Assembly (NCBI GenBank): GCA_900540785.1
Contig: UQHF01000013.1
Location: 1-64,000, forward strand
Source of the DNA: an uncultured Blautia sp.
GTDB lineage: Bacteria > Bacillota > Clostridia > Lachnospirales > Lachnospiraceae
Direction: 5' to 3'
Length of the DNA stretch: 64,000 nucleotides
Positions within the stretch are counted from its first letter, which is position 1. Each line of letters opens with the position of its first letter. Positions 53,911 to 61,925 of this stretch are shown here, piece after piece. The position numbers and the translations under genes are program-made. The notes beneath the pieces are model-generated. The model did no database searches and was not told where the DNA came from. It worked only from the letters and a program-made list of their open reading frames with translations.

Positions 53911-56900
53911 TCATTTTTCTGGAAAACATGCTTCCAGACGAATTACTGCATGATTTTCATATCCCTCCTGTATCATGATTGGAGGTCGGCAATAGTTCCC
54001 CCAGGATATAAAAGGATATGCACATCTATTATTAATATAAAAGCGTATTGGTTCAGAATATCCTTCTTTCAAAATGCGAAACTTTTCTAAGATAATATAT
54101 GTATCCTGAGAATCCACTGTTCCTTCTCCCAGAGCCTCTATGCGGATGGTATGTCTTCCCTGGAGCAGTCCTTCCACAGAATAAAGGGGATAATGGAATT
54201 TTTTATCATATCCATCAGCAGATCCAGGGAAATCCACCCCCGCAACCCGCTGAATAATCCTCGCATCCATTAGCACATTATCTACATAAACCCGTGCACA
54301 CCCACAAACAAGATCTACCGGCCCATACCATATAACCCCTGTTCCATCGAATGAAAATTCTGCCGCGCATCCCGGCTTCTTTGCCCACATTTCCCGGTAT
54401 TCCTCTCCTGCTCTCGGATCATCCTGACAGCTCCATTCTCCTGTATAGCGAATCTGCTCATCCAGACAGGAAATCATCCCCTCCTCAGGCTCTTCCACCT
54501 GAACTCTTACGCTATGACTACCATCAGAAAAAACAGTCAGACCACTTTTTTCCCGGGAATCCCGCAAAACACTCCAGTTAATATTTTCTTTCTGTGACCG
54601 GAAATCATTTGTCCCTAAATACTTTACATCGTATTTTCCATTCAAAATCCAATTCTGCATCTCATCTTTCCAGGCAATCTCCGGTTCCTGGCCAAACACG
54701 CTGCCTCTGCTGAAGCGATAAGCAGTTCCCTGATTCCGTCCGATATGGTCTTTCGGATAAACTGTCCATGCTCCCTTTCTCTCCCAGGTCAGAGCATCCA
54801 TATTCGGTGCGCAGAGGAAAGACTGCCCAATCTCATTTAATCCTCCCGGCGATACGCTGACACGCAGTTTCATTCGATCAGGCATGGAAAGTCCCAACTT
54901 ATCAATGTGATAGGTACTAAGAATTTCTCCGTTTCTCATAAACCTCATAGTAAAAGTTACTTTTACCTTCTTTCCATACCATCCTTTCATAACCACAGCT
55001 GGTTCTTCTCCTTCCAGAATTCGAAATTCTTCCTTTCTCCATCTGCCCAGCTGTACACCATTCATATTCAAATCCGGACCTCCGATTAGAACCAGCTTTC
55101 CTGCATGTCTGCCTTCCTGAATCCTTGCAGTCTCCCTGTCAAATATTATCTGGTCTTCCCTCCACATGAAAACTGCCTGATGATCCTCATCTCGAACCTT
55201 CCACGATTCCATAAGAAGCGGCTCTTTTTTTATCCGGGCTAAATCTGTTTCCCTTGTTTCAAGTATCCCGGAGTTTTTAAGCTGTAAGCTATACTCATCC
55301 ACACACCGTCCGCATGCATCTCTCCAGATTAGTTCTAATGTTTCCCCCTCAGGTATCTCTTTCAAGCACAAAACACCAGTGCAGCGCGGCGGAATCTGCG
55401 GGCCGGAAACTGTTCCGCTTTTTTCTCCCACCTTCCAGTGGACACTGGTTTCAGAAAGATCCGTATGACAGAAGCGGTTTTCCACTTCTATTACCGTAAG
55501 TTTGTCTGGTGTCTGCTTTGCCACCCTTCCATGTATCACGATTGGAGAGTATGCTTTTCTCACCAGATAAAATTCAGGTTTTCTTCTTCTCCATATATCA
55601 ATAATTCCCCATTCCAGCTGAGTATTCCCTCCAGAGTACACATCAGTCTCATCAATTCCTGCCCAGATAGCTCCTCCAAGCGCTCCTTTTGTATTCCATA
55701 TCTTATCCCAAAACCGTTTAATACTTTCTCCCCAGAAGTTTCGTACATTCGGATCTCTTCTGTGTTCTTCTCTGTTATAGCATGGAATATGTGCATATTC
55801 ATCATGAAGTACAGGAATGTCTTTCCCCTCTGCCAAACCCACACTTACGTTATCTCTCTTTTCAGACAAATCCACATCCTGGTTTGTATAATGAATACTC
55901 CACACATCTACGGATTCATGTTCCAGCTGCATAGTCATTGGATAGCTGAATTTTGTCAGCCGTGTAGGATCCGTTTCATGTACCAGACGATTAAGCTGAT
56001 CAAAATTATAACCTCCAAAAGATTCATTACATAAAGACCAGATTAAAACACATGGATGACTGTAGTCCCTAGCCATTGCTTCTCGAAAATGAGATAAAAA
56101 GCGTTCTGTCTCTCCAGGGTCTCTCTGCGTAAAATCCGTATTTTTTGCTATAAAAGCAAGTCCCAGCTCATCTTCCACATAAATTCCTTCTCTGTCGCAG
56201 ACATCCAGAAAATATTCGCTCGGAGAATAATGAGAGGTTCGAATGTAATTGCAGTTTGCCTCTTTAAAAAGCTTTACATCACGGTCAATCAGTTCCGGAG
56301 TAATGCATCTGCCATGAAGAGCTGATACTTCGTGGCGACATACACCGCGAAGCTTTACCTCCCTGCCATTTACAAACACCTGATTTGCCCGACGTTCAAT
56401 CTGACGAAAGCCAAATCTTTTTTCAACTGTTTCCAGAACTGCTCCTCCTTTACAAATCTGAAGGCGCATCGTATAAAGCCTTGGGTGTTCTGCATCCCAT
56501 AAAAAGGGGGAAGGAATCTTTACTGATACCCGTTCGTCTATTTCAGACCCGGAAAGCGCTTTACAAAATCCCCCTTCAGGCACAACCATTCCAAATGGAT
56601 CTAACAGAGTTCCTTCTGCCATACAGTCTGACAAAGATGCCTGAACCGAATAATCTGTTGTCAGTACTGCATCTTTGTATTCTCCATCAAGTGAAACTGA
56701 CATATGAAGCATAGAAATATAAGTTTTCGGCAAAAGATACAACCAGGTGCTATGTATAATCCCCCCATGATAAAAGGTTCCGATTCGTTCTGTCAGTTCC
56801 TCCACATCCACCTGAAGGGTAATTTGCCTCTTTCCCCGACAAGCTTCTGTAATATCTATTGTCCAGGTCAGAAATCCGTTTCTGTGCTCTCCTGCCAGTT

Positions 56901-57243
56901 TTCCATCCACGTAAACCTTCGCATGACCATTAATTCCTTCAAATTTTAGTATTTTTACCGCATCTTCCCAGTCCAAAAGCAGAGAAATTGTTCTCCTGTA
57001 GCTGTATACACCGGTAAATCCTTCTGCTCTGTCTGCAGTGGCGCTGATAAAAGAAGGAACTTCTATACAATTCCAGTTGTTTCCTTCTGCTGGTCCATCG
57101 CTTTTAAAAACCTCCGCTTTGCTCCTGTGACAAAATTCCCATATTCCATTCAGACAATGGATATTCTGTCGGAATGTCTCTGACGGCTCCGGTCTTGGTG
57201 CAATACGCGGAATATTTTTATCAAACTTCCCAATTCCTCTCAT
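53911..57243 (-). CDS. GH2 family beta-glycosidase (GH2-A, catalytically complete)
   Basis: 1110 residues; no signal peptide. GH2 domain order: jelly roll ('LNGIWEF', 'YVDGKLAGEHRNGF'), Ig-like domain, and TIM barrel ('VCRHEVSALHGRCITPEL', 'NYIRTSHYSPSEYFLDVCD'). Acid/base Glu407 lies in 'IWSLCNESFGG' and nucleophile Glu482 in 'VLHDEYAHIPCYN', so it should be active, most likely as a beta-galactosidase. The C-terminal 350 residues add beta-sandwich domains, ending in a carbohydrate-binding-like module ('FSFDGTGVIWYGPVD'). It lies immediately downstream of the divergent paralogue GH2-B. Confidence 0.93.
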   Translation of the reverse strand: MRGIGKFDKNIPRIAPRPEPSETFRQNIHCLNGIWEFCHRSKAEVFKSDGPAEGNNWNCIEVPSFISATADRAEGFTGVYSYRRTISLLLDWEDAVKILKFEGINGHAKVYVDGKLAGEHRNGFLTWTIDITEACRGKRQITLQVDVEELTERIGTFYHGGIIHSTWLYLLPKTYISMLHMSVSLDGEYKDAVLTTDYSVQASLSDCMAEGTLLDPFGMVVPEGGFCKALSGSEIDERVSVKIPSPFLWDAEHPRLYTMRLQICKGGAVLETVEKRFGFRQIERRANQVFVNGREVKLRGVCRHEVSALHGRCITPELIDRDVKLFKEANCNYIRTSHYSPSEYFLDVCDREGIYVEDELGLAFIAKNTDFTQRDPGETERFLSHFREAMARDYSHPCVLIWSLCNESFGGYNFDQLNRLVHETDPTRLTKFSYPMTMQLEHESVDVWSIHYTNQDVDLSEKRDNVSVGLAEGKDIPVLHDEYAHIPCYNREEHRRDPNVRNFWGESIKRFWDKIWNTKGALGGAIWAGIDETDVYSGGNTQLEWGIIDIWRRRKPEFYLVRKAYSPIVIHGRVAKQTPDKLTVIEVENRFCHTDLSETSVHWKVGEKSGTVSGPQIPPRCTGVLCLKEIPEGETLELIWRDACGRCVDEYSLQLKNSGILETRETDLARIKKEPLLMESWKVRDEDHQAVFMWREDQIIFDRETARIQEGRHAGKLVLIGGPDLNMNGVQLGRWRKEEFRILEGEEPAVVMKGWYGKKVKVTFTMRFMRNGEILSTYHIDKLGLSMPDRMKLRVSVSPGGLNEIGQSFLCAPNMDALTWERKGAWTVYPKDHIGRNQGTAYRFSRGSVFGQEPEIAWKDEMQNWILNGKYDVKYLGTNDFRSQKENINWSVLRDSREKSGLTVFSDGSHSVRVQVEEPEEGMISCLDEQIRYTGEWSCQDDPRAGEEYREMWAKKPGCAAEFSFDGTGVIWYGPVDLVCGCARVYVDNVLMDARIIQRVAGVDFPGSADGYDKKFHYPLYSVEGLLQGRHTIRIEALGEGTVDSQDTYIILEKFRILKEGYSEPIRFYINNRCAYPFISWGNYCRPPIMIQEGYENHAVIRLEACFPEK

Positions 57244-57244
57244 T

Positions 57245-60163
57245 TTACCAGTTCCTCCTGTCTGTCAGATATAATCTTACCTGATGTGTTTTTCCAGGTT
57301 CGATTTTCACCTGATTTCTCATATAATTACCTCGCACGAGACGTGTATAATTATATCCATGATTTAATATCATACGAATTTGTCTGCTTTCTTTCCCATT
57401 TATTACTTCCATATAATCGATAGATACCCAAGTGTCATTTCCTCCTCTTGCCCGTTCACCTAAAACCTCCAGGCGAATTGTATGGCATCCCATATGCAGC
57501 CCCTGGACCTCTGCCATGCACACTCTGTAGCATTTTTCGTAGCCTCGACTGGCAGCGTCAATATCCACCGGAAGCGGATAACTGCTGCCGTAATTTTTTA
57601 TAGTCTGCCCGTCCAGTATGATACGATAAAGACCGCCGATACGATCCACAGGACCATACATACGAATTCCTGTTCCTTCAAATGAAAACTCTAAGAAATC
57701 TCCTGCATTTCTGCTGACAGTCTCTGTATCCTTCCAGTTTCCTGACGGATCTTCCGTTCGTATCCAGTCCCCATGATAAAGTATCCTGCTATCCCTATCA
57801 TCAATCACAGAATCTAACGCTGGTTCTTCCTTCATGCGAATACTGCACTCTTCCATTGGCTTTACAAAAACAGCATTTTTTCCTTCTCCACTCACCTGTG
57901 CATACGAGATATGGTGCTTCATACTTTCAAAGTCTCTTCTATTATCCTTATGCGCTTTTCCTCTCCCTCTTCCGGGATTCGTCTCTGTGTACTCCTTCCA
58001 CAATGCATGTCTCTCCCATTGAATCGTATCCATTTCATAAGGAAGGATATACGAAATTCCCAGTTCATCTAAACCACCCGGATCCAGACCAATCTGCGCC
58101 TTTACTCTTGGAGGCATAGGACGGTAAAGTTCTGTCACTGTATATACTGTATCAAGAACACCTCCCCCCGTCACAAAAAGTTCAAATTCCACACTGCACA
58201 CTCCCTCATAGTATCCAGACAGACAAATATGGAAATTCCGATCTGATTTTTCCACATATGGCGCCTTAGGTATCCATTTTCCTAACAGAAGCTTTTCTGT
58301 ATGAAGATATGGTCCGCTTTCTATTAGTTTCTCTCCATTTCGCCATACACCAGAAAGAAGACCCGTCTTTTTCGAAACGGAAATTTTTATCCCCTGAGTT
58401 TCTTCCAGACACAAATAATTCTCCTGTTCTTCCTGAATGACAAATGAGCCATCCTCTGCAATTTTATAGTTTTGCCCAAAGAGTTTTTTGACGCTTCTCC
58501 TTTCCTCCTTTTCCCTTTGAGCTTCTACCGCTATTCCCTCCAGACACTGTGGTTCCTGTCCTGAAAAAACCATTTTCAAATGATAATACTCTGGCTTTGG
58601 TCTATGCTCTGAATCCAAAATCCCCCATTCACAGCCTTCCAATAACCAGGAAAAACTTCCGTCTTCATCATATCCTGCCATTACAGAACCGCCAAGAGCA
58701 CCTTCTGCTCTTTCCATATTTTTCTGAAAGCGTACGAGACTCTCTCCCCAGAATTCATGAATTCCATAGTCCCGTAGAATCTGATCCCGGTTATAACAAG
58801 GCAAATGTGCGTAAACTTCATGAAGCACCGGTCTGATTTCCCTGTGAGCATATCCGGTCACATAACCGATTTCGTTATCACAGCCATTTGCATGTCCGAT
58901 TTCCATATGGTCATACATCTTATCCAGGGGCTGTTTCCAATCTGCATACAGCACACTCCACACGTCCATCTGTATAATTTCCTCTTTAGGAATCGTCATA
59001 GGATAACTAAAATTCAATAACTGCTTCGGAGCAAGCGCTTTCGCCATCTGTGCACACAGAAAAAAATTTCTTCCCCATATGCTCTCACTTCCTAAACTCC
59101 ACAGCAATACACTTACATGGTTTCTGGAGCTTTTCAGTAGTTCTGAAAACTGCTCCCCATATAATCCACGACAGTCAGGAAGATCCTGACTTGCTCTGCA
59201 TCCTTTTCCCACTTTATAAACAGCGGCAGACTGCTCAGTCAAAATTCCCAAACGATCACAAATTTCTAATATTTTTTCACTAAAAGGATAAAAAAGGCTT
59301 CGTATATAATTGATTCCTGCCTCTTTAAACAAACACATATCTGTTTCCAGAAAATGCCTGTCCTCTCCTAAAGGCTCCCTGTAACAGATTCCCCTTAACT
59401 TTAACGGAAGTTCATTCCAAAATATCTGATTTCCTTTTCTTTCAATCTTGCGAAAGCCTGTCTTGGTTTGATATTCCGCTAAAAACTCCTTACCCTGAAA
59501 TAATTGAAGCGTCAATTCGTAAAGCACTGGATTTTCTGTACTCCACGGTTGAACCTCCGACATATTTATAACCAATTCTGTCTCCGCATTTTCAGGTGCA
59601 ATTTCCCATTCTTCACATACCAGATGCTTTTTATTTTCCGAATCTGTCAGTAAAACACGAAGCTGAACTGCTTCTTTTCTCCGTCCAAAATCTGCTTCCA
59701 CAGCAACTTTCAGCTTCCATCCTTCCTGATAATCCGTATCTATCCGCATATCTTTAAGAAATATCTCTGGCAATGATACTAAAAAAACATCTCCAAAAAG
59801 CCCTGCTTTTTCAAAGGGACTTAAATTTCCCTCATCTCCTTTAAGAACAAGTCTGATTTCGCTTTCCAGATCTCCACTGGCTTTTAACTCTTCCTGCCAT
59901 TCTGTAAAGCTTCCATAATGACTGCCCAAAAGTTCTCCATTCTCATATAGCCAAGCCTTGCAACCTGCTCTCTGAAAACGCAAAAACAACCTTTCCCCAG
60001 TATCCTTATTTTCGCGGATGATTTTTGTCTTATATTCCAGAATGTCATTTTTTTCTGTTTTTTTCCACTGTTCCAGATTCAACACACGAACCGGATATTC
60101 TGTCCATCCTGTTTTATAGGGAAGCGGCATAAGTAATTTATTATATTTCTCCCAGCATTCCAT
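57245..60163 (-). CDS. GH2-fold paralogue with altered catalytic residues (GH2-B, probable pseudo-enzyme)
   Basis: 972 residues, clearly paralogous to GH2-A along the barrel and the C-terminal module ('ALGGSVMAGYDE' with 'ALGGAIWAGIDE'; 'FSFEGTGIRMYGPVD' with 'FSFDGTGVIWYGPVD'). Key residues differ. The nucleophile Glu of GH2-A ('HDEYAH') aligns with Val450 here ('HEVYAH'). The conserved Asn before the acid/base Glu is Ser359 ('LGSES'), and 'TSHYS' has become 'SLFYP'. The fold is kept and the frame is intact over about 3 kb, so selection on a changed function is likely. First gene of its operon. Confidence 0.9.
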   Translation of the reverse strand: MECWEKYNKLLMPLPYKTGWTEYPVRVLNLEQWKKTEKNDILEYKTKIIRENKDTGERLFLRFQRAGCKAWLYENGELLGSHYGSFTEWQEELKASGDLESEIRLVLKGDEGNLSPFEKAGLFGDVFLVSLPEIFLKDMRIDTDYQEGWKLKVAVEADFGRRKEAVQLRVLLTDSENKKHLVCEEWEIAPENAETELVINMSEVQPWSTENPVLYELTLQLFQGKEFLAEYQTKTGFRKIERKGNQIFWNELPLKLRGICYREPLGEDRHFLETDMCLFKEAGINYIRSLFYPFSEKILEICDRLGILTEQSAAVYKVGKGCRASQDLPDCRGLYGEQFSELLKSSRNHVSVLLWSLGSESIWGRNFFLCAQMAKALAPKQLLNFSYPMTIPKEEIIQMDVWSVLYADWKQPLDKMYDHMEIGHANGCDNEIGYVTGYAHREIRPVLHEVYAHLPCYNRDQILRDYGIHEFWGESLVRFQKNMERAEGALGGSVMAGYDEDGSFSWLLEGCEWGILDSEHRPKPEYYHLKMVFSGQEPQCLEGIAVEAQREKEERRSVKKLFGQNYKIAEDGSFVIQEEQENYLCLEETQGIKISVSKKTGLLSGVWRNGEKLIESGPYLHTEKLLLGKWIPKAPYVEKSDRNFHICLSGYYEGVCSVEFELFVTGGGVLDTVYTVTELYRPMPPRVKAQIGLDPGGLDELGISYILPYEMDTIQWERHALWKEYTETNPGRGRGKAHKDNRRDFESMKHHISYAQVSGEGKNAVFVKPMEECSIRMKEEPALDSVIDDRDSRILYHGDWIRTEDPSGNWKDTETVSRNAGDFLEFSFEGTGIRMYGPVDRIGGLYRIILDGQTIKNYGSSYPLPVDIDAASRGYEKCYRVCMAEVQGLHMGCHTIRLEVLGERARGGNDTWVSIDYMEVINGKESRQIRMILNHGYNYTRLVRGNYMRNQVKIEPGKTHQVRLYLTDRRNW

Positions 60164-60207
60164 ATCGTTCCTCCCTGCATCCTCTAAACGATCGGTTACT
60201 CTTTATA

Positions 60208-60258
60208 GACAAGAGCAGACCCTTTTTCTTCCGGTATTCTAACCGGAAAATTCTTGTC
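60208..60258 (-). other. two-arm stem-loop in the 5' leader of the GH2-B operon
   Basis: GACAAGA/TCTTGTC outer and TTCCGGT/ACCGGAA inner arms form a hairpin starting at the predicted transcript start of the GH2-B promoter. It lies 45 bp before the start codon. Confidence 0.5.
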
Positions 60259-60265
60259 CTACTCT

Positions 60266-60317
60266 ATTATATTTCACCAATTTTTCTTTTTATATGGATA
60301 TGATATGGATATTTATG
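60266..60317 (-). promoter_or_regulatory. regulated promoter of the GH2 operon (shared two-half-site box)
   Basis: On the minus strand TTACATAAA (60319-60311) and ATATCCAT (60301-60294) form half-sites 21 bp apart, with a consensus -10 TATAAT (60271-60266) starting 22 nt after the CCAT. An extra CCAT lies midway, giving an 11-bp direct repeat ATATGGATATG at 60292-60312 (plus strand). No -35 box is seen. This is the fourth member of the shared promoter set. Confidence 0.55.
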
Positions 60318-60417
60318 TAAATTTCATCACTGGAAGAAATGAAAATCACGCCGGCATCTACAGATAACCTCGAAGAATTACGTGTTATGCTATTTTTATA
60401 TCTTTCATATTCAAATC

Positions 60418-60543
60418 TCATCTGATTCTTAAAAAATCAGAAAGGGGATTCGCATACTTTCTTGTTTCCAGAAATTCTTCTCTAAGTTTTTCGTCCTCCA
60501 GGGCTTTCTGTTTTAAAATATCAAGCATTTCCGGTATTTCCAT
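60418..60543 (-). CDS. 41-residue ORF resembling a truncated Nif11-like leader domain
   Basis: The ORF encodes MEIPEMLDILKQKALEDEKL followed by REEFLETRKYANPLSDFLRI and a final R. GAGGAG lies 9 nt before the ATG. The pattern of a short helix with 'EDE(K/A)LR(E/Q)EFL.TR...(N/D)PL..F' recalls Nif11-type leader-domain proteins of Firmicutes, but here the protein stops after the first half. It is upstream of GH2-B on the same strand, about 100 bp beyond the GH2 promoter region. It may be a small functional protein or the remnant of a longer one. No modifying enzyme is nearby. Confidence 0.45.
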   Translation of the reverse strand: MEIPEMLDILKQKALEDEKLREEFLETRKYANPLSDFLRIR

Positions 60544-60665
60544 ACAAACCCGCTCCTCTTCTTTCAAAATCTATCGCAAATATATTACCATTGTATCTTA
60601 TTTTTTATTCCTGCCTGCTTCTTTCTGTGGTATACTGTTATATATTCTTACGAAAGAGGTGTTCT

Positions 60666-61751
60666 ATGAAAAAGAAACTTTTACTCTCCTTCATGACGGC
60701 TGCTTTTATGGTATCCGGCACAGTTTCTCCATACTGCACAGTTTATGTCCAGGCTCAGGAAGCAACTGATAATCCTTTAAGCGGAACGCCCAATTACACA
60801 GTAAATGACTCTGGAACAGAAGATGCCTCCGGCTATCTTTTTCCGGAATCCTCGGAATTTAAGTTTCATGGATTTTCCGCTGAATATGAACCCTGGGTAT
60901 ATCAGTATGGCGTGAATGAAATTTATGCAAAACACGGCTATACTTTCCAGACTCCGGAAGTTATGGCGCTGTTTTCCCCAAAATCATGGTATACACCTGA
61001 CAGCAGTTTTCAGGAATCACTTTTTTCAGAAATCGAAAAATATAATATTGATTTTTTAAGTCAGTGTCTGAAGGCAACCGGAAAAGACGGCAGAAATGGC
61101 ATTCCTTCCGGAAATCATGCAAAGCCTTCTGATGTACCTCTTAGCGAAGAGGGCGAAAAAATAAAAGAAGATTTAAAAAATGTTACTTTAAATCACAGTT
61201 ATACCACCCGTTTTTCTGATGCTGCACAGGTTACTTTTCCCAAATTTACCTTTGACTATCCGGACGGCTGGTCTGTTACAGAGGAAAGAGCCGACTATAA
61301 CGGAGAAAGTGTGATCCTTACAAGCGAAAGCGGAGCCCGGGTGGAATACTCTCACATAAATACAGATATTACCGGCGGTTCTATGGCAAGTATGTCCCGA
61401 GTGGAAGTTTCCCCGATTGCAGAATCCAGTTTCATTCCCGGCTACGTTCAGGCTACCGATTATTCCCATCTTGGAAAATTCACAGTAGCCAGTCTGAAAA
61501 CAACTGGAGTTCTGAATATGCAGGCGGACTCTGATTTTACAGATGTGGACGGAACCATTCGATATGCAGTTCTTCCAATAACAGAAGTGGGCGTGAATGA
61601 GGGAGTACGTCTTCCTGACATTGCAGAATTTTCCTTTGAATATGGAGCAACCATCGCCATGATCGCTTCTCCTCCTTCTGACACAGCTTTCACAGAAGAG
61701 GAAAAGCTGGAAGCAATCGCCATTTTATCAAGCTTCCGCACGGATGGCTGA
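60666..61751 (+). CDS. secreted YARHG-domain protein
   Basis: 361 residues from the ATG at 60666, with GAGGTG 5 nt upstream; an upstream extension is not supported. The signal peptide 'MKKKLLLSFMTAAFMVSG' ends near 'VYVQAQEA'. A YARHG domain follows ('NEIYAKHGYTFQTPEVMALF', then 'SWY'). The C-terminal half is a beta-rich domain of unknown type ('FPKFTFDYPDGWSVTEE', 'FTEEEKLEAIAILSSFRTDG'). It is extracellular or wall-associated and monocistronic. YARHG domains occur in surface proteins of gut Firmicutes; role unknown. Confidence 0.8.
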   Translation: MKKKLLLSFMTAAFMVSGTVSPYCTVYVQAQEATDNPLSGTPNYTVNDSGTEDASGYLFPESSEFKFHGFSAEYEPWVYQYGVNEIYAKHGYTFQTPEVMALFSPKSWYTPDSSFQESLFSEIEKYNIDFLSQCLKATGKDGRNGIPSGNHAKPSDVPLSEEGEKIKEDLKNVTLNHSYTTRFSDAAQVTFPKFTFDYPDGWSVTEERADYNGESVILTSESGARVEYSHINTDITGGSMASMSRVEVSPIAESSFIPGYVQATDYSHLGKFTVASLKTTGVLNMQADSDFTDVDGTIRYAVLPITEVGVNEGVRLPDIAEFSFEYGATIAMIASPPSDTAFTEEEKLEAIAILSSFRTDG

Positions 61752-61756
61752 CGCAC

Positions 61757-61799
61757 AGAAAGGGATACTCAGGTTTTTCATACCTGAATATCCCTTTCT
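61757..61799. terminator. bidirectional hairpin between convergent genes
   Basis: AGAAAGGGATA pairs with TATCCCTTTCT, with an inner CAGGT/ACCTG arm. It lies between the YARHG gene (plus) and the histidine kinase (minus). There is no long T run on either strand. Confidence 0.55.
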
Positions 61800-61925
61800 C
61801 TGTATCGCATTTCCTGCTTGTAAAACCCGTTTTAATTCACAGTTTTATTAAAGTTACCCTTTTGTATAAAAATCTTTTCAAAATAACTCTTGACTATTTG
61901 TCAAATTGCTTTTTATATAGATATA

